From: Tritrichomonas foetus
Taxonomy: Eukaryota; Parabasalia; Tritrichomonadida; Tritrichomonadidae
Assembly (NCBI GenBank): GCA_001839685.1
Contig: MLAK01000938.1
Span: 36,016-100,015 of the forward strand
DNA length: 64,000 bases
Reading direction: 5' to 3'
A program made the translations under genes and the position numbers. The notes under the pieces are model-generated. The model saw nothing but the letters and a program-made list of their open reading frames with translations. It made no database searches and had not been told where the DNA came from. Shown here piece after piece: positions 18,657 through 28,078 of the stretch; within the stretch, counting starts at the first letter, position 1; every line of letters begins with the position of its first letter.

Positions 18657-19679
18657 TCAATTTGGTTCGTGTTGGCGCACATCATCAAACCAAGCATGTC
18701 TCATCACTTCTTCAAAAGTTGGTCTTTTTGTAGGATCTTTCTGAAGAAGTATTGTCAGAAGATCTCCTAAATCTTCATCACATGCTGGTAATTCGAGTTC
18801 GTTTTTTTCGAGAAGCATTGTTACAGTAAATACTGTATTTGCTATCGTTCTACCCTGGTTGATATTTAATCCAAAAGGTAAAAGACCAAACATCATTAAA
18901 TAAATTGATGTTCCATACGCCCAAACATCTGCCGGTTTTGGGTCAAATATTTCACCACTCAATTCTTCAGGTGACATGAAAGGGGGCGAACCTTTTGTAT
19001 CGACAACTTTTTCATCAGGATTGTCAAGTTTTGTTGATTCTGAAAAATCTGAAAGTTTGAAATCATCTTCAGAAAAAACAAGAATGTTATCTGGTTTTAT
19101 ATCTCGATGTACGATATTATTTGAATGAATATGTGATAAAGCTGAAGCAATTTGAAAAAAACATAATTTCATAGTTAATTGAATTTCATCTTCCGTCTTT
19201 TTCTGGGCGATCAGTTCTTCTTTGTAATTTGTAAGCGTTCCAAAAGTACTGAGTGGCATCAAAAGTATGAAAGAATCTGAATAATCGTCTTCGATAACTT
19301 CGTCGATCGGCAAAATATTTGGATGCGTAACTTCGGCCATAATTTGTATTTCCCACTTCACTTTGTCAAACGGGATTTCTGCGGAGCCTAAAGTCGGTTT
19401 CAATAATTTCGTTTTATTGTATACTTTCGCTGCGCACTGATGACCTGTTTCGACGTTAGTTGTTATATATACGCGTGACATTGCGCCTTTTCCTATCTCT
19501 CGACCGAATTCCCATTCGAAAATCTGAATTCCGCCGTTTTGTTCGATGAGCGAGCCGAACGAGCAGAAAGAGCGCTGCGAATTATGGAAAGATCCATCAT
19601 CACTGGTTATGTCTTGGATTGGAGGTGGCTTTTCCTTATGGATGTCCTTGACGCGAGGACGTGAGGGCGCGCACCCCAT
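18657..19679 (-). CDS. CaMKK-like serine/threonine kinase with DFS motif
   Basis: A 340-residue protein. It opens with MGCAPSRP, which fits N-myristoylation at Gly2 and palmitoylation at Cys3, so membrane anchoring is likely. The kinase domain covers about 55-330: glycine loop GREIGKGAMS (59-68), ATP lysine K85 in CAAKVY, catalytic loop HRDIKPDN with D193 and N198, and a metal-binding motif that reads D211-F212-S213 instead of DFG. The activation segment ends KGSPPFMSPEEL. The overall pattern is nearest the CaMKK/SnAK group, where plant members also carry DFS, so the enzyme may well be active. An exact initiator lies at 19701-19707. Confidence 0.88.
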   Translation of the reverse strand: MGCAPSRPRVKDIHKEKPPPIQDITSDDGSFHNSQRSFCSFGSLIEQNGGIQIFEWEFGREIGKGAMSRVYITTNVETGHQCAAKVYNKTKLLKPTLGSAEIPFDKVKWEIQIMAEVTHPNILPIDEVIEDDYSDSFILLMPLSTFGTLTNYKEELIAQKKTEDEIQLTMKLCFFQIASALSHIHSNNIVHRDIKPDNILVFSEDDFKLSDFSESTKLDNPDEKVVDTKGSPPFMSPEELSGEIFDPKPADVWAYGTSIYLMMFGLLPFGLNINQGRTIANTVFTVTMLLEKNELELPACDEDLGDLLTILLQKDPTKRPTFEEVMRHAWFDDVRQHEPN

Positions 19680-20127
19680 CAGCTCGTTTTAGAAAGCAAA
19701 TAGGTGAATATATTCACCATTTATGGTTAAATTGAAGTAAATGCTTCTTCTCAAAAATTGGATATTTTCTAAATTTCACCTTTTTTGACCTATAATACTT
19801 GCTAGTAACGGTTCTATCGGAAAGAAATAGTTTTTTCTTTGGTTTTTTTTCAATCTATGTAATAAAATATCCTAAAATCCCGGATTTGCATTATTTATGA
19901 AAAGTATTAGGTAACAATCATATTAAAATACATCATTTGATGACCATCTAAAAGAAATATAGAATACGAAGTTGCTGAAACTTTTTTAGTGATTAAATGG
20001 TCGTTGATTATACAGTTTACAAATATTTTCAATACTTCAACTAACCAGATCATTATTAATTTTAATTCAGCTTTTATTAACCATGCCGATCAAAAAATAA
20101 ACGTCTTCATCAGTTTATTCGACAAAG
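19680..20127. other. Divergent intergenic region
   Basis: About 450 bases between the kinase and AIR9-like starts. Apart from the initiator at 19701-19707 and a CTTCATCAG context just upstream of 20128, nothing else is apparent. Confidence 0.45.
19701..19707 (-). promoter_or_regulatory. Inr-like element of the kinase gene
   Basis: TCACCTA on the minus strand matches TCAYNWW. The predicted +1 at 19705 gives a 26-base leader. Confidence 0.55.
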
Positions 20128-23100
20128 ATGCAAAGAACTCCAACTCGAACACCCACTCGTACTCCAGTGCGAACACCCACACGAACTGTATCCTTTACTC
20201 CGAAAAAGAATTCACAGATTACCTCGGACTTAAATTCCTCAGTTTTGCCAGATTCGAATTTAAATTCATTCACTGAAATCAATTCCAAGAAACATGCCAG
20301 AGTTTTACATTTACAACAAAGTGGAATTACTTCATTTGGCGGGCTGCATAATTTTCCAAACGTTCGCTGCATTGAATTACAAGATAATCCAGTTTCATTT
20401 TCAATACCTGCTGTTCTTGTCGCCTTCCGAAGCCTTGGAATTAAAAACATAAACGGAGAAGACATAACTCAAGACGATCACATAAGCGCATTCAATTATT
20501 CCGGAATTGTGACATACGCTCTCAGACAAGGAATGAAACCAACAATTAATGAAGACCCGAATATTGCCCTTCGAGACTCTCTTCGTTTTCTTGAAAGAAA
20601 TTGCCCAGAATTGAAGTCTCATCCAGACCACGAACCGCTCTATACAATCAACGATCAAACCGTCACACTAAATGTTAAATGTGATCATTGCGCTTGGTAT
20701 ATGCTCGATGATGAGTTTTATTGGCGCCCACTCAACTTGAATTCGCAATCAATTACTTCATCAAGGAACTATCCACTGAAATGTGAAGTAAAAAATGCTA
20801 TCATCAAAAATGACACGGTCACAATTCCAGTCAAATCTTTACCAATCTACATTCCAGAATTCGATAATAAATACCACGTCTTCGCAGAAATTCAAGGCGA
20901 CTGCGCAGAAGGTCGCATCATATCAGTAAAGGCCCCACTCAGCGCCCAAATCGAATGGCGCCATCTCGATGATGAATCGCTTATTAATTCTGAAACTCTC
21001 GTCCTTCCGCTTACTCCAGACGACGTTGGCCGTATAATCGCATGCGATATCACACCAGGCGAAGGTCTGCCAAAAACTCGAGTTTTGACCACTCCCGTCA
21101 AACCAGGTGAATTCCGTTTCAGGTCTCTTCGTCTTCAAGGTGAACTCGTCGAACAAGATGAAATCGAATTTGAAGTTTCAACGAAAGGAACGCGCGCCAA
21201 ATTTATTGGTATTCGTATACTTCGTTCAGCGCGTCATGGAGATTGGGAGCATATTGACTTCATATCAGCCGAACAAAACAACAGCAACACAGCCAATACC
21301 ACTCAAAATACTTCTGGTATTCAAAATGCAAATTCAGAAGAAAACGATCAAAACAATTCAAATTTGAATGCACAAGAAAACGCAAGTGTTACACCTGCTA
21401 ATCAAAATAGTGGCAAATTAAAGTATAGATTAACAGTACATGATATTGGATGTGTCATCAGAGCTGTTTGTATTACCGAAGGTGGCGGTCCTCCCCTCAT
21501 GCTCACATCAAATGAGCGTGTACAACCGTCACCACCTCACTTCACCAATGCCAACATATATGGCTCCTTGTCTGTTGGTATGCCACTTTTCGCTGTTGCA
21601 CACTACGAAGGTGGCTTACAAGGAAACTGTCGATATGAATGGTCAATTGGTGGTAAAGCCAGCATCCGTCCAGTTGTTGTTCCAACTTCCGAAGATATTG
21701 GAAAGAGTGTTTCTTGTAAAATGACACCAATCCGAAATGATGGATCAATCGGACAAACAGTAGAAGCATCACTTCCTAATCCAATTAAAGATGGACATGC
21801 TTTACAAGAGCGATTTTTGGAATATAAGAAGAAAACTCGCTCAGGACGTCTTCAAATGTCATTTGTTGACAAGAGACCATCAGACAGCCTTTTCGTCATT
21901 CGTGAAGGTGAAACAATCATAATTTCTACCCCATGTGACTGGGCAGTTGTTACACAATTTGGAATTTGTCAAGCTGGCCACTCAAAGATGTTTACAGCTG
22001 ATGCTGATTCAATTAAAGGTATTGTTGTTGTCTTCACTGAAGATTTCTTCGCAATTGCTGGACAAATAGAAGCATCGAATCCTACAGCTTCAAACATCCA
22101 AATCCTTTGTGACAATACAAGCGCCTTTTTAACTGTTGATTATCGTTATTCGGGTGGTCAAGAAGGTCGCTCCATCATTCAATGGAACAGAAATGATGGA
22201 ATTCGTGAAACTGTTGTTGGTTTTGGTAAATCTATTCATGTTGGACTCGCTGATCGTGGTTGTACTTATAAGGTTATAGTTACTCCACAATCACTTGATG
22301 GAAAATGTGGAACGCCATCAAGCTCCGATCCTTATTTGATAGATGAAAAGAGTGTTATTAGTGAAGAAAAACCAAAGATCGAATTAAAGGCGCCGGAAAC
22401 AACACTCGAAAACGCAGAAATCAAAATTGTTACACAAGGTGATCCAACACCAGACCGCAATAAGATTTCTTATGTCGAACTTTCCGAAAAACTCACAAAA
22501 AGAAATAGAATTTATTGGACATGTGATAATAAAGTCATTGCTGAGGGCTATTCATTTACACCAACTGAAAAATTCGTTGACAAAATTATTACTGTTGAAA
22601 TTCATGATCATTTAAGGAATATTGTGCTCGCTGATCTTGATCTTCCAAAAGTTACTCCACAAACAGCATCTGTTTCAAATGTAAGATTAATCATAACACC
22701 TCTTGGTGATGGAAATCAACTTGTTACAGTTGAACGAACCTTCTTTGGTGGTATTGAAGGCGAATCACAAATTGTTTGGAAGATTTTTGAAAAAGAACCA
22801 TATGATCAATATCTCATGGCAAAAGAAAAACTTAATCAACAACAAGAAAATGAAAATGATAAAGAAAACCAAGAAATTAAAGAACCAGAACCTGTTGTCG
22901 AACAAGCAACAACTAGTCGTACAATTACAGTTGATGAATCAGTTGAAGGCTATTACATACATGTTGATTACTATCCAAAGAACCGAACTCAAAACCAATT
23001 TGGTAATCCTGTTTCTTCAGAAATGGTACCAATACCAATTATTCATCCACCAGTAATTTCCATTGTTGATGCTGCAATCTATCCTAATAGAGAATACACT

Positions 23101-24126
23101 GAACTTATTTGTAAAGTTGCGACTGAAGGTGAAGGAAAAATCTTGTATGAATGGGGTTATTTGATTAATGAAGCTAAACATCCAACAGGTGAAAAGTCCA
23201 ACAGACACACTCTTGTTCCAGAAGATTTTGAACATCCACTTTATTGTCACCTGATGCCTATTTCACCTACAGGTAAGTATGGTGATGATGCAATGGTTTA
23301 TCCTGAACCAACAGTCATGAATTTGTTCACACCAACCATTGTTAATGCTACAATTATACCTAAAGTGAAGCAAAATGAAACACAACTCATGAAAACAACC
23401 TCCAAACTACAACAGCAACAACAGAATGATGGTCAAATCATTTTAGGACAAGAAATTGAAGTTTCTATAAATGGCTATAATGGTCCGCCATTTAATACTC
23501 GTTATGTCATTTGGGAAAGATCTGAAGAAGCTAAAAGTGAGGTTCAAAGTAAAGAGAAAACTAAAGGCAAAGGTAAAAACAAAGCAGATGATAAAAGTGA
23601 AGACAACGTTGAAAATAACCATGAAGAAGAAAAGTGGAAGAATATCAGTGAAGAAGAAACGTATATTGTATCATCAGCCGATGTTGGTTTTCGAATTCGT
23701 GCTCGAATTGAAGTATCTGCAACACATGACCTTCTTGAAGAAGCTGTTTTCTCTGAAACATTTATTACACCTGAAGTCATCGTTTCTAGGAACAACCCAA
23801 CAATCATCAGAATGGCTTCCGCGCTTTATCGTACAAAGAAAGCAATGTTCGATGCAAAGTTGTCAATGGGTGAAAAAGTGACAATTCATTTAGAAAATGG
23901 TATGTTCTTAATGAAAGGTGGTGCAAGCGTTTTACTTCGTGCTCAATATGGCTCAGTCCACGTTGAAGTAATTGAAGGAACAACAGACGCAATCAGACTC
24001 AGAGCAAGACACGGATACAACACAGAATTGACATTTGGTGAAAAGAAAATGAATGGAGGAATGAAATTCATGGCACCTCAAACACGAGAGCTCTTTATTG
24101 AAACTCTGAACTTATTTAAGCAGTGA
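20128..24126 (+). CDS. AIR9: AIR9-like microtubule-associated protein (LRR + A9 repeats)
   Basis: A 1332-residue protein. Residues 1-20 are a basic Thr/Pro/Arg repeat (TPTRTPTRTPVRTPTRT). Residues about 55-125 are LRRs (VLHLQQSGITSFGGLHNF, IELQDNPVSF, SLGIKNINGEDI). From about 240 to 1200 there are multiple Ig-like repeats with recurring features (EFRFRSLRLQG, YEWSIGG, LTPDDVGRIIACDITP, PTSEDIGKSVSCKMTP), and the C-terminus (about 1225-1332) is a distinct domain (GEKVTIHLENGMFLMKGG). This order, basic N-terminus then LRR then A9 repeats then conserved C-terminus, is that of plant AIR9, a microtubule protein of division sites whose homologues are known in excavate protists. Lys/Glu-rich inserts lie near 900-920 and 1140-1170. 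It is intronless. Confidence 0.8.
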   Translation: MQRTPTRTPTRTPVRTPTRTVSFTPKKNSQITSDLNSSVLPDSNLNSFTEINSKKHARVLHLQQSGITSFGGLHNFPNVRCIELQDNPVSFSIPAVLVAFRSLGIKNINGEDITQDDHISAFNYSGIVTYALRQGMKPTINEDPNIALRDSLRFLERNCPELKSHPDHEPLYTINDQTVTLNVKCDHCAWYMLDDEFYWRPLNLNSQSITSSRNYPLKCEVKNAIIKNDTVTIPVKSLPIYIPEFDNKYHVFAEIQGDCAEGRIISVKAPLSAQIEWRHLDDESLINSETLVLPLTPDDVGRIIACDITPGEGLPKTRVLTTPVKPGEFRFRSLRLQGELVEQDEIEFEVSTKGTRAKFIGIRILRSARHGDWEHIDFISAEQNNSNTANTTQNTSGIQNANSEENDQNNSNLNAQENASVTPANQNSGKLKYRLTVHDIGCVIRAVCITEGGGPPLMLTSNERVQPSPPHFTNANIYGSLSVGMPLFAVAHYEGGLQGNCRYEWSIGGKASIRPVVVPTSEDIGKSVSCKMTPIRNDGSIGQTVEASLPNPIKDGHALQERFLEYKKKTRSGRLQMSFVDKRPSDSLFVIREGETIIISTPCDWAVVTQFGICQAGHSKMFTADADSIKGIVVVFTEDFFAIAGQIEASNPTASNIQILCDNTSAFLTVDYRYSGGQEGRSIIQWNRNDGIRETVVGFGKSIHVGLADRGCTYKVIVTPQSLDGKCGTPSSSDPYLIDEKSVISEEKPKIELKAPETTLENAEIKIVTQGDPTPDRNKISYVELSEKLTKRNRIYWTCDNKVIAEGYSFTPTEKFVDKIITVEIHDHLRNIVLADLDLPKVTPQTASVSNVRLIITPLGDGNQLVTVERTFFGGIEGESQIVWKIFEKEPYDQYLMAKEKLNQQQENENDKENQEIKEPEPVVEQATTSRTITVDESVEGYYIHVDYYPKNRTQNQFGNPVSSEMVPIPIIHPPVISIVDAAIYPNREYTELICKVATEGEGKILYEWGYLINEAKHPTGEKSNRHTLVPEDFEHPLYCHLMPISPTGKYGDDAMVYPEPTVMNLFTPTIVNATIIPKVKQNETQLMKTTSKLQQQQQNDGQIILGQEIEVSINGYNGPPFNTRYVIWERSEEAKSEVQSKEKTKGKGKNKADDKSEDNVENNHEEEKWKNISEEETYIVSSADVGFRIRARIEVSATHDLLEEAVFSETFITPEVIVSRNNPTIIRMASALYRTKKAMFDAKLSMGEKVTIHLENGMFLMKGGASVLLRAQYGSVHVEVIEGTTDAIRLRARHGYNTELTFGEKKMNGGMKFMAPQTRELFIETLNLFKQ

Positions 24127-24889
24127 TGAAAACTTACACTTAGATATGAACAATAAAACTTAAAATCGCTTTATTTATTTTCTTATTTTGATTAATATTA
24201 TTTGTTCTTTAGTAAAATTATTTCGATCAATTCGAATATGGGAAAAATTCATTTTTCGGATGCTTTTCTGAGTGTCCTTGATGTTACCTTTTTAATTTAT
24301 TATAAGTGACACACAGAATCTTCAATTATTTTATATTTTAATCTCATCTGGATGAGTTTTATTGAATTCACATTGGATCCGGAATAATAATAATTAATAA
24401 TATTAACTTTCACAATTATCAAACAAAATGCAAGGGTATATATAGATAAATCAAGTTGTTATTTGTGAGTAAGTTTGTAATCATAATCTTATCACACATC
24501 GGCTTCTAAAAAAAAATTGAATATGATATTTTTATATTAAGGGGAAACATGTGAAGTAAATCAATCAATGTGCTATTTCATTCAGTATTTAACAAGATAA
24601 AATATTCAAATGGTAATTTTTTTAATCACCAATCAGAAATAATTGAAATTGTAAGTATTCTAAGGTTAAAACAGCCATACATTTATTAGAAAATAAGCCA
24701 TGAATGACGAAAATAATTTGTGTGACTTATAATTTAGTATGACTTGATGAAACATTAATATCAGTTTTTCTCTGACTTGCCATGACATCAACCATCAAAA
24801 ATTAACCGCCAAATTCGTTCAATCTATTATATTCAATTTTGTGAGATGTATTGAAAATTCCATGTCTTCATCAGAATTATTTTTCTAGA
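24127..24889. other. Intergenic region
   Basis: About 760 AT-rich bases between two plus-strand genes. A TCATCAGAATT context sits 15-20 bases before the ATG at 24890, similar to that before 20128. No other element recognised. Confidence 0.45.
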
Positions 24890-26854
24890 ATGTATGTATC
24901 TGGATTGAACTTAAATCGAAACTTATGGGTGTCAGCTAACTCAAAAACGCAAACAGAAAACCCATGTGTCTCTCCTCCAATCAAATGTCCGATCGATCCA
25001 TCAAATATTTTATCATTCTCAGTCGGATCATTTCATTCGGCATTTGTAACAAATGATGGAAGAGCATTTTGTATTGGTGATGATACCGAGTTTTTAATCG
25101 GTACTGGAACAGCTGTGATTTATTATGAACCTATTGAAATCACTTTCCCTGAAATTCAAGACAGGTTTGTTGATGTATGCTGTGGAGAAGAATTCACATT
25201 ATATCTCACATCAGGTGACATTTTGGTGTATGTTCATAAAAATTGTACAAGAAGAATTCCAGCTTTTCATAAATTAACAGGAAAACCAATTTTCATCACT
25301 GCTGGAACAAAAAGGGCTGGCGCGATTGATGATAATGGATATGCATTTATTTTTTCAAGCGAAGATCCTTATGAACAGCCAAAGCGAATTCGATTTGTAG
25401 AACCAATATTTGACTTATGTATTGGTGATTCAGATGATCTCCCTTTTGTTGTTTTCCTTACAAAATCTCGAAAAATATTTGGTAATCAAACCTATAACAA
25501 TGATTCCGATGAATTTGGATTAATCGAATCAATGAAAGCAGTAGAGTTCCGGCAATTATGTGCAGGGCATGATCACTTATTAGCATTAACATCCAAAGGA
25601 TTGGTTTATTCATCAGGATTGAACTCTTTTGGTCAGCTTGGAGTGAATTATTCCCCTGAGAAAAATAAATTTAATCTGATTGAAAATTTGGCTGATTATA
25701 CAATTAAAAGTATAGCTACAGGAAAATGTCATTCACTTTTTGTTACAGAGTCAGGATCGTTATTTGGGTGCGGGATTGAAACTGGAGGTCGCCTTCCAAC
25801 TAAATCATCTTCTAATGAAAAATACTTCACACCATTTCTTATTCCTTTAAATGGATTTATCACTCATGCTTGGGCAGGATCTTTTTCATCAGTTATCTTG
25901 ATTGGTTATGAACCACCAATTCATCGAGGATTTATGCATTTCTTCTTAAAGAATCAGCCAAAGCCATGGCGAAATATAATCAATTGGAAAGAAATTCTCA
26001 GTTTGCAATATGAAATTGATATAATTGAACAAAAAATCAAACAGAAAGAAGAGACAAAACTAAATAATAGCAAAATAATGATCAAAGAATTAAATCTTGA
26101 TGATTTAAACGCATTGATTGGTATTGAAGAAATTGGAATTTCGCAAACTTCACAAACAATCAAAGTTATCAACAAAAATAATGATAAAATTTCTATAAGA
26201 AAATTGTTGCCAGGAATGAATAATGAAATTTTACATCAATTTGTTAAAGATTATAAAGAAATAATAGAAATCAATCATCCTTGTTTCGCTAGAATTTATG
26301 GTTATAGTGATAATTGCATTCTAAGAGAGGCAATTAATACTTCTCTCTATCAACAATTATTCTTCGGAAAAATGAGCCCCACTGTAAAATCGAGAATTAT
26401 CACTGAAATTGTGTTGGGTCTCAAATACATGCACTCGAAAGGATTAGCGCATTTGAATCTAAAACCTGAAAATATACTTTTGGATGAATATCATCATGTT
26501 AAATTAATAGATTATGGATTTGCTAATCCTTTTGCAAAAGTTACAACTTGTGTTGCACCAGAAATATTCAATAATGAAGATTTCAATGAAAAAGCAGACA
26601 TATACTCACTTGGGAAATTACTAGAAATCATGTTTTCGATGAATTCTGCTAATGAGTCTGAAAAAGAAAGTGAAAACTACAAAGATTTGATATCAAAATG
26701 TATTTCCCAAAACCCAGCAGATCGACCTTCCATTAATGATGTTTATAATGAATTGAAACAAAATCATTTTGTTATTCTTCCGAAATCAGATGGTACATAT
26801 TCGTTTGAATCATGTGAAAAGATTGAAAAATTTGAAAAATTATTATCAATATAA
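24890..26854 (+). CDS. RCC1-repeat protein with C-terminal pseudokinase domain
   Basis: A 654-residue protein from the ATG at 24890 (the longer frame begins with TTG). Residues about 1-350 are RCC1-like propeller blades: MYVSGLNLNRNLW, SFHSAFVTNDGRAFCIG, CAGHDHLLALTSKGLVYSSG, NSFGQLGVN, GKCHSLFVTESGSLFGCG. After a helical linker (about 360-415), residues about 430-640 have a kinase fold: LKYMHSKGLAHLNLKPENILL, VKLIDYGFA and APEIFNNEDFNEKADIYSLG. The catalytic loop reads H521-L522-N523, so the catalytic Asp of HRD is Asn, and no glycine-rich loop is visible. I expect a pseudokinase. RCC1 folds often act as GEFs or scaffolds; the target is unknown. Confidence 0.85.
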   Translation: MYVSGLNLNRNLWVSANSKTQTENPCVSPPIKCPIDPSNILSFSVGSFHSAFVTNDGRAFCIGDDTEFLIGTGTAVIYYEPIEITFPEIQDRFVDVCCGEEFTLYLTSGDILVYVHKNCTRRIPAFHKLTGKPIFITAGTKRAGAIDDNGYAFIFSSEDPYEQPKRIRFVEPIFDLCIGDSDDLPFVVFLTKSRKIFGNQTYNNDSDEFGLIESMKAVEFRQLCAGHDHLLALTSKGLVYSSGLNSFGQLGVNYSPEKNKFNLIENLADYTIKSIATGKCHSLFVTESGSLFGCGIETGGRLPTKSSSNEKYFTPFLIPLNGFITHAWAGSFSSVILIGYEPPIHRGFMHFFLKNQPKPWRNIINWKEILSLQYEIDIIEQKIKQKEETKLNNSKIMIKELNLDDLNALIGIEEIGISQTSQTIKVINKNNDKISIRKLLPGMNNEILHQFVKDYKEIIEINHPCFARIYGYSDNCILREAINTSLYQQLFFGKMSPTVKSRIITEIVLGLKYMHSKGLAHLNLKPENILLDEYHHVKLIDYGFANPFAKVTTCVAPEIFNNEDFNEKADIYSLGKLLEIMFSMNSANESEKESENYKDLISKCISQNPADRPSINDVYNELKQNHFVILPKSDGTYSFESCEKIEKFEKLLSI

Positions 26855-27026
26855 ACATTAGAATCATTACTTTCTATTTTCTCTTGAAATCATTTCTTTC
26901 TTTCGTGAGGTCATTACTTTCTTTGGTGAAATTTCTTTCAATTTGATGTTGAGCCAAATATATTATCAAAAAGTTACAATATGACCAGATATCAATTTGA
27001 TATTTTCACCATAAATTCACCATCTT

Positions 27027-27033
27027 TCATATA
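27027..27033 (+). promoter_or_regulatory. Inr-like element of the chromodomain-like gene
   Basis: TCATATA matches TCAYNWW, with a predicted leader of 8 bases. Two further matches (TCACCAT at 27006-27012 and at 27017-27023) lie just upstream, so start sites may be multiple. Confidence 0.55.
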
Positions 27034-27036
27034 GAA

Positions 27037-27552
27037 ATGGAAGAAGTTTCTTCTTTAAATATTGACGATTGTCAAGATATTCTGAATATTTACGCACATC
27101 AAACAGAAGACGATACGATATTTTATCGAGTTCAATGGTCAAATCGTTCTTGTGAATGGGTAGATGGTGCTAGTTTATTTAACCCGAAGTATCAAAAGTA
27201 TTTAGTGCGCTACTGGAATTCCAAACCAGTCTGTCTTATCGATAGTTCAACTCAAACCGATCCAGTGAAAATTTTCGACTTTTCCATTACTCAAGAAAAT
27301 ATCAAGAAATGGACAAGTTCTTTTCGAACTTTTTATGACGGAGATAAAGGAAACCTATCAACGGCAAGAGAGGAGGATCTCTCAGGACTGATTCCTTTCA
27401 ATGTGGTGTCTATCAATGTTATTGAGAATCAAGCGATGGTTCAATTTTCTGAAGGGGCCACACCCGTTGAAATGCCTCTTGATCGTCTTCTTATGCTTTC
27501 CCCTCAACTTGTTGCACAATATTTTGTGAATGCAGAAATGTCTCAGGAATGA
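27037..27552 (+). CDS. Chromodomain-like protein
   Basis: A 171-residue protein. Residues about 10-60 resemble a chromodomain: DILNIYAHQTEDDTIFYRVQWSNRSCEWVDGASL follows the pattern of an initial strand, Y/F-x-V-x-W and a following W of the E-x-x-W/T-W-E type, then a C-terminal helix (KYQKYLVRYWN). A second small beta-rich region (about 120-170) could be chromo-shadow-like or Tudor-like. Chromodomains bind methylated histone tails; an aromatic cage is plausible (F29/Y30, W34, W41) but not proven. It sits 180 bases after the RCC1-pseudokinase gene with its own initiator. Family call is moderate. Confidence 0.6.
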   Translation: MEEVSSLNIDDCQDILNIYAHQTEDDTIFYRVQWSNRSCEWVDGASLFNPKYQKYLVRYWNSKPVCLIDSSTQTDPVKIFDFSITQENIKKWTSSFRTFYDGDKGNLSTAREEDLSGLIPFNVVSINVIENQAMVQFSEGATPVEMPLDRLLMLSPQLVAQYFVNAEMSQE

Positions 27553-28078
27553 AAAATATTTTATCGGAATGTTCTATTTTAATAAACTGTTGCTTACAAT
27601 AATTTTATATTTAACAAAGATGTATTTATGATTTTGGATTCATTTTCCAGTAGTATTCATACTTTTTAGTTGAATCAATTATTCTCGTTGAAATTCACAT
27701 ATTTTTATACGCCATTGAGTGGTAGAATGAGGTTCACAGAAAATGTCGCCTAAATATTAATTTTTAGATTTTGATCAGAAATTGTTGAAATAAAATCATC
27801 AAGAGTATAAAATTATTTTCCAACAACACCAAAAAGAAGATCAAATGTTAGAATAAATACCTAAATATCATTCATTTAATCATTTATTTGCATTACAATT
27901 CATTAATTAATATTACAGCTCATTAATTAATATTACAACTCATTAATTAATATTACAACTCATTAATTTATATTACAAAACATTAATTTACACATTAAGA
28001 TTTATATTATGAGTAGTTATCCGAATAAAAAACAGTTTTATTAATAGAAAAAAGATAAATCAGAGAAACAAAAAAGAT
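27553..28078. other. Convergent intergenic region
   Basis: About 525 bases between convergent genes. The only structured element is the tandem array at 27891-27990. Confidence 0.5.
27891..27990. repeat. 20-base tandem repeat array
   Basis: About five head-to-tail copies of CATTAATTAATATTACAACT, with one- to few-base differences, in the 3' flank of the SAPS gene. Confidence 0.8.

Noticed and set aside
24851..24889. Upstream extension of the RCC1-pseudokinase gene from TTG
   Set aside because: The first codon is TTG; the ATG at 24890 begins exactly with the RCC1-like MYVSG start typical of the family.
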